Positions 1 through 5,085 of a stretch of 8,988 nt of DNA are shown here, piece after piece. Within the stretch, counting starts at the first letter, position 1. Each line of letters starts with the position of its first letter. Source of the DNA: CAZVEE01 sp964625525 (lineage in GTDB: Bacteria; Pseudomonadota; Alphaproteobacteria; JAJFIK01); the NCBI GenBank assembly GCA_964625525.1, contig CAZVEE010000113.1, positions 1-8,988 of the forward strand, written 5' to 3'. The notes beneath the pieces were generated by a model, which did no database searches, was not told where the DNA came from, and saw only the letters and a list, made by a program, of their open reading frames with translations. The translations under genes and the position numbers were made by a program.

Positions 1-806
1 GTCACCACCGCCTGCACGCGGCTGCCGCGCATCCCCACACAGGCGCCGACCGGATCAATGGAACTGTCGGAGGAGACCACCGCGATTTTCGCGCGGCTGC
101 CCGGGTCGCGGGCCACCGCCTTCACTGTGATGATGCCGTCATAGATCTCCGGCACTTCCTGAGCAAAGAGCTTGGCCATGAATGTTGGGTGAGAGCGGGA
201 CAGAAAAATCTGCGGACCGCGCGGCTCGCTGCGCACGTCATAAACAAAGGCCCGCACCCGGTCGCTGGTGCGGAAGCTCTCGCGCGGCAGCAAGTCGTCG
301 CGGCGCAGGATCGCTTCGGCGCGGCCCAGATCCACGATGACATTGCCGTATTCCACCCGCTTCACCGCGCCATGGACGATCTCGCCGATCCGGTCCTTAT
401 ACTCTTCGTACTGACGCTCGCGCTCAGCCTCGCGGACTTTCTGCACGATGACCTGTTTGGCGGTCTGGGCGGCGATGCGGCCGAAATCAAGCGGTGGCAG
501 GCGTTCGACCTGCAATTTGTCGCCGATTTCAGCGGCTGGGTTGCGCTTGCGCGCCTCATCCAGAGTGAGCTGAGTGGCCTCGCTTTCCACGTCCTCGACC
601 ACTTCCATCAGACGGTGCAGGCGGATCTCACCGCTCTTGTGGTCGATTTCGGCCTGAATATCGTGCTCGGTGCCGTAGCGCGACCGGGCCGCCTTTTGAA
701 TGGCTTCAGCCATGGCGTCGATGACGATTTCCTTATCGATCGACTTTTCCCGCGCGACCGCGTCGGCGATTTGCAGAAGCTCCAAGCGATTGGCGCTGAT
801 GGCCAT
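1..806 (-). CDS. nusA: Transcription termination/antitermination factor NusA, N-terminal part (3' end outside window)
   Basis: NusA binds RNA polymerase and nascent RNA and modulates pausing, intrinsic termination and antitermination. The 268 visible codons start MAISANRLELLQIADAVARE and match the RNAP-binding N-terminal domain (about residues 1-130). An S1 domain follows (about 135-205, with the stretch GEIVHGAVKRVEYGNVIVDL). The first KH domain begins near 230, with SIDPVGACVGMRGSRVQAVV and the KH GxxG loop GMRG at about 258-261. The frame stays open to the window edge, so the second KH domain and C-terminal repeats lie outside. The ATG at 806-804 has a GGAG Shine-Dalgarno at 818-815 with 8-base spacing, overlapping the end of rimP. 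It lies five bases after the rimP stop, so the two are almost certainly co-transcribed, as in many bacteria. Identification is very secure; the domain limits are estimates. Confidence 0.97.
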   Translation of the reverse strand, partial: MAISANRLELLQIADAVAREKSIDKEIVIDAMAEAIQKAARSRYGTEHDIQAEIDHKSGEIRLHRLMEVVEDVESEATQLTLDEARKRNPAAEIGDKLQVERLPPLDFGRIAAQTAKQVIVQKVREAERERQYEEYKDRIGEIVHGAVKRVEYGNVIVDLGRAEAILRRDDLLPRESFRTSDRVRAFVYDVRSEPRGPQIFLSRSHPTFMAKLFAQEVPEIYDGIITVKAVARDPGSRAKIAVVSSDSSIDPVGACVGMRGSRVQAVV

Positions 807-811
807 CTGTC

Positions 812-1447
812 TTACTCCGTGCTTGTCGTGTTCTTATCGATGTCTTCATCCGCACCCGCATCATGGTCCGGCGCATCTTCAAAGACGATCTCACTGTCGG
901 TATCGATGTCCTGGCCCTGTGCCACGGCATCGCCCTTTGGGCTCGCAGCCGCGGCGAGCAAATCATCTGTGATCACGAGGCGGGCCTCGGCCAGATCAAC
1001 AAAGGGCAAGGCCGTGACCACCTGGCGACCATCCGCCCCCTGCGCATCAATCAGGACCGCGTCCCCATCGAGGCCGCGCAGCCGCCCCTTAAAGCGCCGG
1101 CGCCCGTCACGCGGCACCGCCAGTTCCAGCTTGGCCTCGAAACCGGCCCAGGTGGCAAAGTCCTTCAGACGGGTGAGCGGCCGGTCGATCCCGGGGGACG
1201 AGACCTCCAGGATATACTCCCCGTCAATCGGGTCTTCCACATCCAGCACCGCGGAGACGGCGCGCGAGAGCTGCGCGCAGTCTTCCACGGTCATCGTGCC
1301 ATCGCCGCGCTCGGCCATGATCTGGAGCGTGCGGCGCTGGTCGTCAGACCCTTGCAAGCGCACCCGCACCAGTTCGAAGTCCATGGCCATGACGGTCGGT
1401 TCGATCACTTCAGCCAGTCTGCGATCAAATGGCGTCGCCTGCCCCAT
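812..1447 (-). CDS. rimP: Ribosome maturation factor RimP
   Basis: RimP assists late maturation of the 30S ribosomal subunit in the cytoplasm. The 211-residue product carries the typical N-terminal domain (about 1-95), including DFELVRVRLQG, MTVEDCAQLSRAVSAVLD and the family hallmark YILEVSSPGIDRPL around residues 79-92. A C-terminal Sm-like domain follows (about 95-165; FKGRLRGLDGDAVLIDAQG). The protein is longer than the roughly 150-residue E. coli form because of an acidic, probably disordered tail (about 166-211, rich in D and E); comparable tails occur in other alphaproteobacteria. The start is ATG at 1447; the preceding AGGCGGA is only a weak Shine-Dalgarno. The gene precedes nusA by five bases, the usual rimP-nusA pairing. 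Its 5' leader holds a probable promoter and an intrinsic terminator (described separately), suggesting regulated readthrough into the operon. Confidence 0.96.
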   Translation of the reverse strand: MGQATPFDRRLAEVIEPTVMAMDFELVRVRLQGSDDQRRTLQIMAERGDGTMTVEDCAQLSRAVSAVLDVEDPIDGEYILEVSSPGIDRPLTRLKDFATWAGFEAKLELAVPRDGRRRFKGRLRGLDGDAVLIDAQGADGRQVVTALPFVDLAEARLVITDDLLAAAASPKGDAVAQGQDIDTDSEIVFEDAPDHDAGADEDIDKNTTSTE

Positions 1448-1489
1448 GCGTCTTGTCCGCCTGCATTCCGTGAAAGGGGGTCGGGTAAC

Positions 1490-1515
1490 AAAAAAAGCGG
1501 GCCAGGGCCCACTTT
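1490..1515 (-). terminator. Strong intrinsic terminator in the rimP-nusA leader
   Basis: On the minus strand a GC-rich stem GTGGGC/GCCCGC (bases 1512-1507 with 1502-1497, one G-U pair) has a four-base loop (CCTG). It is flanked by AAA (1515-1513) and followed immediately by seven T residues (1496-1490). This is a classic rho-independent terminator. The G-U pair would be an A-C mismatch on the plus strand, so the structure favours minus-strand transcription. It ends only about 43 bases before the rimP ATG, and I see no promoter in those 43 bases. It therefore either ends metK-trmB transcripts or acts as an attenuator for rimP-nusA. Confidence 0.85.
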
Positions 1516-1543
1516 CCGGTGCTCCGGCACCGGGCTGACCCGG
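1516..1543 (-). repeat. Two overlapping, mutually exclusive hairpins upstream of the terminator
   Basis: Just upstream (minus strand) of the terminator are two perfect inverted repeats. CCGGG/CCCGG occupies 1543-1539 and 1534-1530 with loop TCAG. CCGGTGC/GCACCGG occupies 1533-1527 and 1522-1516 with loop CGGA. They share four bases (1530-1533), so both cannot form fully at once. With the adjacent terminator this resembles the switching structures of attenuators, but no ligand or antiterminator is identified. High GC content makes chance pairing possible. Confidence 0.5.
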
Positions 1544-1574
1544 CGATCATGATCCACACAACCATGATGCTTTT

Positions 1575-1603
1575 TATATAAGCCAGTCTCGCGGGCGAAC
1601 CAA
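1575..1603 (-). promoter_or_regulatory. Probable sigma-70-type promoter for rimP-nusA
   Basis: On the minus strand TTGGTT (1603-1598) is separated by exactly 17 bases from TATATA (1580-1575). The same AT stretch also contains TATAAA (1578-1573). AT-rich DNA is rare in this window, and the element lies in the trmB-rimP gap in the right orientation. Transcription would start near 1568, giving a leader of about 120 bases that includes the intrinsic terminator. The -35 box matches the consensus at only three of six positions, so confidence is moderate. Confidence 0.5.
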
Positions 1604-1712
1604 CCCCTAATTGCTGAACGCATGGGGACTGCATGGCCGTAAGGGCTTGTCCCACATTGGACCGCCTCAGGGCAGGGTTAGCCGTAGAACGGCTTCGCTC
1701 AAGGACGTCCGC
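1604..1712 (-). other. trmB 3' untranslated region with hairpins
   Basis: Between the trmB stop and the proposed rimP promoter there is no gene I can support. It contains a perfect six-base stem AGCCGT/ACGGCT with a three-base loop at 1680-1694, and a five-base stem GTCCG/CGGAC at 1707-1720 that spans the trmB stop codon. It also holds a six-base stem TGGGAC/GTCCCA with a long loop (about 1624-1654). None is followed by a T-run on the minus strand, so none is a convincing intrinsic terminator. trmB transcripts may run on to the terminator at 1490-1515. Confidence 0.4.
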
Positions 1713-2465
1713 TTACGGACCAGTACGACGAAACGTCAGATAAGACGGCACGCGCCCCTCGCGCAGGGCCTTGGCCTCGTAGCGGGTCGCCGGCCAGTCG
1801 GCGGGCCGTTCGCGCCAATCGGCCGGGCGCTCGGCCAACCATTGGAAGGCCGGATGGCCGTGCAAATGACGCAAGGTCCACTCGATATAGGCCGGAATAT
1901 CACTCGCCACACGGAACAAGCCGCCAGGCCGCAAGGCCCGGGCAATCTGGGCCAGGCTCTCCGATTGCACAAAGCGGCGCTTGTGGTGGCGGGTCTTGGG
2001 CCAGGGATCGGGAAACAGCAGGAAGACCCGATGGAGCGACGCCGGCTGTAGCGCCTCTAGCACATCACGGGCGTCATGATCATGCAGGCGCACATTGGTG
2101 AGATCCTGCGCCTCGATCTGGGCCAGCAGTTTCGCCACCCCATCGACGAAGAACTCGCAGCCGATCAATCCAACATCCGGATGGGCCGCCGCCTGCGCAC
2201 TCAAATGCTCACCGCCGCCATAGCCGATTTCGAGCCACACCTCGCGCATGGGCTCATCATAAAGGCTGTGTGGGTCCAGACCGCCGGCCGCACCCAGGCG
2301 CAGTTTCAACCGGGGCAGCAAGTCCTCCATCAGGGCCTGGCGGCGCGGGCGCAAGCGCTTGGCCTTGTGGCGCCCGAACAGGCGAGGCCGGGCGCTATCG
2401 GCGGCCCGGCCCGTCTCCCCTTCGCCGGACGCGCTGTCCGGCGTGTCGTCAGACCCTTCAGGCAA
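1713..2465 (-). CDS. trmB: tRNA (guanine-N7-)-methyltransferase TrmB
   Basis: TrmB methylates N7 of guanine 46 in the variable loop of tRNAs using S-adenosylmethionine. The 250-residue product shows the SAM-binding motif LEIGYGGGEHL (about 78-88) and GCEFFVDGVAKLL (102-114). It also has the family signature FPDPWPKTRHHKRR (151-164) and the C-terminal TRYEAKA motif (227-233). The start is TTG at 2465: an in-frame TGA lies 12 bases upstream, a GAAGG Shine-Dalgarno sits at 2476-2472 with six-base spacing, and no other plausible start precedes the conserved core. The first about 26 residues are low-complexity and poorly conserved in appearance. The gene overlaps the metK stop by 8 bases, implying translational coupling and co-transcription with the gene that makes its methyl donor. 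A small duplication, RPADW twice at about 213-224, precedes the TRYE motif. Confidence 0.96.
   Translation of the reverse strand: MPEGSDDTPDSASGEGETGRAADSARPRLFGRHKAKRLRPRRQALMEDLLPRLKLRLGAAGGLDPHSLYDEPMREVWLEIGYGGGEHLSAQAAAHPDVGLIGCEFFVDGVAKLLAQIEAQDLTNVRLHDHDARDVLEALQPASLHRVFLLFPDPWPKTRHHKRRFVQSESLAQIARALRPGGLFRVASDIPAYIEWTLRHLHGHPAFQWLAERPADWRERPADWPATRYEAKALREGRVPSYLTFRRTGP
2423..2443 (-). repeat. Perfect inverted repeat at the metK-trmB junction
   Basis: An eight-base perfect stem CGCCGGAC/GTCCGGCG with a five-base loop lies inside the first codons of trmB, starting 15 bases after the metK stop on the minus strand. No T-run follows, so it is not an intrinsic terminator. It could tune the relative output of the two overlapping genes, protect the metK 3' end after processing, or be a by-product of GC-rich coding sequence. 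Confidence 0.4.
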
Positions 2466-3627
2466 CGGCCGCCTTCAACTTGTCCACCAGATCGGTGGCT
2501 TCCCAAGAGAAGCCGCCATCGGCATCCGGATTGCGACCGAAATGGCCGTATGCGGCCGTGCGCGCATAGATGGGGCGGTTCAGTTTCAAATGCTCGCGAA
2601 TCCCGCGCGGGCTCAGATTGACCAACTCCGGCAGCACGGCTTCAAGCTTGTCCTCGGTCACTTCGCCGGTGCCGTGCAGGTCCACATACACCGCGAGCGG
2701 CTTGGAGACGCCAATGGCATAGGCGAGCTGAATGGTGCAGCGGCGCGCCAAGCCCGCCGCCACCACATTCTTCGCCAGGTAGCGCGCGGCATAGGCGGCC
2801 GAGCGGTCCACTTTGGTCGGATCTTTGCCCGAAAAGGCGCCGCCGCCATGAGGCGCCGCACCGCCATAAGTATCCACAATGATCTTGCGGCCCGTGAGAC
2901 CCGCATCCCCATCCGGCCCGCCGATGACAAAGTTGCCGGTGGGGTTCACATAGAACTCCTCTTCGGGACACATCCATCCCTCAGGCAGCACGTCGAGCAC
3001 ATGGGGACGCACAATCGCGCGCACATCGTCCTGGCTCAACCCTTCCTTGTGCTGGGTGGAGACCACCACAGACGTGGCGCCAACAGGGCGGCCATTCTCG
3101 TAGCGCAAGGTCACCTGGCTTTTGGCGTCCGGCTGCAGCCCCGGTTCGGTACCGTCGTGACGGGCGCGGGCCAGTGCCTTGAGGATGTTGTGAGAGTAAT
3201 AGATGGGCGCCGGCATCAATTCCGGCGTCTCGTCACAGGCAAAGCCGAACATGATGCCCTGGTCGCCAGCGCCTTCGTCTTTATTACCGTCCGCGTCCAC
3301 ACCGGCCGCGATGTCGGCGGACTGGCTGTGCACATAGACCGAGACGTCCGCGTTTTTCCAGTGGAAGCCCTGCTGCTCATAGCCAATGTCGCGCACGGCG
3401 GCGCGGGCGATTTCTTCCAGATGATCCGCTGTAATCGAGTCCGAGCCCCGGACCTCTCCCGCCAACACGATGCGGTTGGTGGTCACCAATGTTTCAACGG
3501 CCACACGCGCCTCGGGCTCTTTGGAGAGATAGGCGTCCACAACCGCATCGGAGATCCGGTCGCACACTTTGTCGGGATGGCCTTCGGAAACACTTTCGCT
3601 GGTGAAGAGGTATTGGGATCTATTCAC
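2458..3627 (-). CDS. metK: S-adenosylmethionine synthetase (methionine adenosyltransferase) MetK
   Basis: MetK makes S-adenosylmethionine from methionine and ATP in the cytoplasm; it is normally essential. The 389-residue product is standard length for the family. It begins MNRSQYLFTSESVSEGHPDK, with the catalytic histidine in GHPDK at 17. It has the GAGDQGIMFGFA methionine/ATP signature (119-130), the lysine of PDAKSQVT (about 169), GLTGRKIIVDTYGG (about 243-256), and the P-loop-like GGGAFSGKDPTKVDRS (261-276). All key residues I can check are present. The start codon is GTG at 3627, preceded by AAAGGA at 3642-3637. trmB overlaps its last 8 bases. Upstream is a 228-base leader with hairpins; metK genes are often under SAM-sensing riboswitches in this class, but I could not match this leader to one. 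Confidence 0.98.
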   Translation of the reverse strand: MNRSQYLFTSESVSEGHPDKVCDRISDAVVDAYLSKEPEARVAVETLVTTNRIVLAGEVRGSDSITADHLEEIARAAVRDIGYEQQGFHWKNADVSVYVHSQSADIAAGVDADGNKDEGAGDQGIMFGFACDETPELMPAPIYYSHNILKALARARHDGTEPGLQPDAKSQVTLRYENGRPVGATSVVVSTQHKEGLSQDDVRAIVRPHVLDVLPEGWMCPEEEFYVNPTGNFVIGGPDGDAGLTGRKIIVDTYGGAAPHGGGAFSGKDPTKVDRSAAYAARYLAKNVVAAGLARRCTIQLAYAIGVSKPLAVYVDLHGTGEVTEDKLEAVLPELVNLSPRGIREHLKLNRPIYARTAAYGHFGRNPDADGGFSWEATDLVDKLKAAVA

Positions 3628-3648
3628 GATATCTCGTCCTTTCCTGGC

Positions 3649-3672
3649 GTTCCCGCGCGACAGTGCGGAAAC
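3649..3672 (-). repeat. Hairpin immediately upstream of the metK ribosome-binding site
   Basis: On the minus strand GTTTCCGC pairs with GCGGGAAC (eight pairs, one G-U) around an eight-base loop ACTGTCGC. It ends about seven bases before the metK AGGAAAGGA ribosome-binding stretch. The 5' arm contains TTTCC, which could alternatively pair with GGAAA of that ribosome-binding stretch. The stem and a sequestered ribosome-binding site would then be mutually exclusive. The alternative pairing is my inference; only the inverted repeat is seen directly. Confidence 0.55.
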
Positions 3673-3699
3673 GGTGCGCTGGTGCCGAGGCGGCGCCGC

Positions 3700-3720
3700 G
3701 AACCGCGCGACACGCGGTTC
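3700..3720 (-). repeat. Perfect eight-base-pair hairpin in the metK leader
   Basis: GAACCGCG and CGCGGTTC form a perfect eight-base stem around the loop TGTCG on the minus strand. It is not followed by a T-run. Its loop and 3' arm share the word TGTCGCGCG with the hairpin at 3649-3672 and with one in the corC-like leader at 7818-7836. Confidence 0.55.
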
Positions 3721-3855
3721 CTGATTCGGTCAAGCGCAATGGGGCGGGAGCAAAATGCCCCGGCAAACGGCCAGAGTTCTGACAAGGAATAAGGAAAGAA
3801 TCAAGGGCATGGCAGGCACCCGCCCGACGCCATGAGGCGTAGAACCGCCCTTATC

Positions 3856-4293
3856 CTACACAGAAAGCTCTTCTTTCTCCTGCGGCACAATCGGATCGCC
3901 GCTCAGAGATTTCACCAGTTCCAACAACCGCTTGCGCACCTGCGCATCAGAAATGCGGGTGTAGGAGCGGTTCAACTGCAAGCCTTCCGCGCTGGACACG
4001 AAATCCATGACAAACGGAGCGGGGTCATCCGCCATGCCTTCGTCTTGGGTCATGGCGTGTTCTTGCGGAATATCATCGAAGAAAAACTGGACCGACACAC
4101 CAAGAATTTGAGCGATCTGATACAGACGGCTGGCGCCGATCCTATTCGCTCCTTTTTCATATTTTTGAATCTGCTGGAAGGTAAGACCAAGCATTTCGCC
4201 AAGCTTTTCTTGGCTCATCCCTACAAGCATACGTCTCAGCCGCACTCTGCTGCCAACATGGACGTCAATTGGATTTGGGACTTTCTTGGTCAA
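3856..4293 (-). CDS. XRE/Cro-CI-family helix-turn-helix transcriptional regulator (PhrR-like)
   Basis: This is a 145-residue DNA-binding regulator. Residues about 12-74 form a five-helix XRE domain: VHVGSRVRLRRMLVGMSQEK leads into the helix-turn-helix SQEKLGEMLGLTFQQIQKYE (27-46), followed by GANRIGASRLYQIAQILGVS. The remaining about 70 residues are charged and of unknown fold, possibly for oligomerisation or ligand sensing. Short XRE proteins with this core are widespread in alphaproteobacteria, often near lnt and metK. From memory, the Sinorhizobium protein at a similar position was named PhrR (low-pH-induced), but I do not assign that name here. The start is TTG at 4293: an in-frame TGA lies just upstream and GAGGA at 4305-4301 gives seven-base spacing. 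It stands alone, with long gaps on both sides, so it is probably transcribed separately. An inverted repeat 25 bases upstream could be its operator. Confidence 0.9.
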   Translation of the reverse strand: MTKKVPNPIDVHVGSRVRLRRMLVGMSQEKLGEMLGLTFQQIQKYEKGANRIGASRLYQIAQILGVSVQFFFDDIPQEHAMTQDEGMADDPAPFVMDFVSSAEGLQLNRSYTRISDAQVRKRLLELVKSLSGDPIVPQEKEELSV

Positions 4294-4310
4294 GGAGCCG
4301 TCCTCTTCAT

Positions 4311-4338
4311 TTCAATTGAAGCGGAGATTGCCCGCTTC
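4311..4338. repeat. Palindrome plus inverted repeat upstream of the XRE gene (possible operator)
   Basis: TTCAATTGAA (4311-4320) is a perfect ten-base palindrome. It overlaps a perfect seven-base inverted repeat, GAAGCGG (4318-4324) and CCGCTTC (4332-4338), with a seven-base spacer. It ends about 18-25 bases before the TTG start of a DNA-binding regulator, where an autoregulatory operator or a 5' leader hairpin would be expected. No clear promoter boxes were seen beside it, so binding is inferred. Confidence 0.45.
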
Positions 4339-5049
4339 ACCCATCGCCTTTTTCGACTTCGGACGAGACCAGCCCCAAAGCGCGCTACCCCATTCACGCG
4401 TCAGAGCTCCCAGATCCGTCCCAGCGGCGGCGCAACGGCCCCGCGCCCCCGGCCACGCGATGGCGTAGCGCACGCATCCTAATATGGAGTTCGAACCATC
4501 CCCATACCAAGGATTGCAAACTTCGCTTTACACATCACACGGTCGCTGTCTTAGGCCTTGCATCGAGCAACGTCAACCATCGGTTGCCAGCGAGGTGCAA
4601 AAATTATTCCGCTTCGCAGAGTGCACAGCGGGCGCCTGGAGACCTCAGGGTTGATTCGCCCATGCCCAAAGGGCTGCGACCAGCCCCATCCCCGCCTTGC
4701 CGCTATCATGTCCATCACATCGAGATCGAGCAGGTCTCGGGCCACCTCAGCGGCAGCGCACATCATCGCCTCAGACACCTCAGAGGCGCAGGCGGAAGGG
4801 CTCACTCGAAATGGGCGAACACATGCCAAATCTAATCTGTACGAAACAGAGCCGCAGTTCTCACCGCGGGAACACTATCAACAAAACATCCGCAGCGCAA
4901 TAATTCCGCGCAGGCGGCCCACAATACACTGTGCGCCACGTTACATTTTCAAAGGTATCTAAAAGACAGAAGCCGCCCTTCGCTCGGCGCTCACTTGACC
5001 AACGGTCATACGGAGAGCGCGAAGCGTCTATTTCCCCAGAAAGGAGCAC

Positions 5050-5083
5050 AAAGTTTAGTTAGTTTTACTAATTTCAGAACTTT
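5050..5083 (-). repeat. AT-rich stem-loop just downstream of the lnt stop
   Basis: AAAGTT (5050-5055) pairs with AACTTT (5078-5083), enclosing a second stem TTAGT/ACTAA (5059-5063 with 5067-5071, loop of three). It starts three bases beyond the lnt stop on the minus strand. Neither strand has a following T-run, so it is not a canonical terminator. It may still mark the 3' end of the lnt transcript or a processing site. Confidence 0.4.
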
Positions 5084-5085
5084 AT

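Larger units (their letters stand above)
3628..3855 (-). promoter_or_regulatory. metK 5' leader/intergenic region, hairpin-rich, no recognised riboswitch
   Basis: This 228-base gap separates the XRE gene from metK. Near the XRE stop is a small hairpin ACGCC/GGCGT (3827-3840) without a T-run. Closer to metK are two stronger hairpins (3700-3720 and 3649-3672), the latter ending just before the Shine-Dalgarno. A CTTGACC word on the minus strand (3735-3729) resembles an alphaproteobacterial -35 box, but I see no good -10 at the right spacing. I compared the leader by eye with remembered SAM-II and SAM/SAH riboswitch consensus patterns and saw no match. The region is likely to hold the metK promoter and possibly RNA-level control; its exact content is unresolved. 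Confidence 0.5.
4294..5085. other. 792-base region without a recognisable gene between lnt and the XRE regulator
   Basis: I see no convincing protein or RNA gene here. The longest minus-strand open frame with a usable start (4829-4551, TTG start, 92 codons) has no recognised motif and mixed codon use. A TTCGAA word near 4490 recalls a tRNA T-loop but has no cloverleaf around it. Small inverted repeats occur at 4836-4850 (TCTGT/ACAGA) and 4996-5008 (TGACC/GGTCA), and an AT-rich structure lies after the lnt stop at 5050-5083. Base composition is visibly less GC-rich than in the genes, especially 4820-5085. The region must supply the XRE promoter. It may also hold a small RNA, a decayed gene or an inserted fragment; none of these can be shown from sequence alone. 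Confidence 0.6.

Noticed and set aside
1425..1655. Small minus-strand open frames crossing the rimP leader, considered as a leader peptide.
   Set aside because: The ATG near 1564 lies at the promoter edge without a Shine-Dalgarno, and the frame reads through the terminator into rimP. No run of regulatory codons is visible.
189..3792. Long plus-strand open frames opposite nusA, rimP, trmB and metK (for example 189-1538 and 2359-3792).
   Set aside because: They are antisense shadows of well-identified minus-strand genes in GC-rich DNA. Their translations carry no recognised domain and codon patterns follow the opposite strand.
3723..3792. Two GANTC methylation sites in the metK leader, considered as CcrM-dependent control.
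   Set aside because: GANTC sites occur about a dozen times throughout the window, so two in this leader is not clear enrichment.
3628..3855. SAM-II or SAM/SAH riboswitch upstream of metK.
   Set aside because: The conserved core words and pseudoknot pattern that I remember for those classes were not found. A covariance-model search is needed before excluding a divergent form.
3851..3860. TTATCCTACA resembling a DnaA box.
   Set aside because: It has an extra base compared with TTATCCACA, is single, and overlaps the end of the XRE coding sequence; no box cluster or AT-rich unwinding element accompanies it.
4485..4500. GTTCGAAC-like word resembling a tRNA T-loop or tmRNA end.
   Set aside because: TTCGAA is self-complementary. 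No acceptor, D-arm or anticodon stem could be built around it on either strand.
4551..4829. 92-codon minus-strand open frame (TTG start) in the lnt-XRE gap.
   Set aside because: No recognised motif, no clear ribosome-binding site, mixed codon use. It could be a lineage-specific gene, but nothing in the sequence supports that over chance.
4970..4982. ACAGAAGCC word resembling the 3' region of RNase P RNA.
   Set aside because: The conserved GAGGAAAGTCC-type core of RNase P RNA is absent nearby on both strands.
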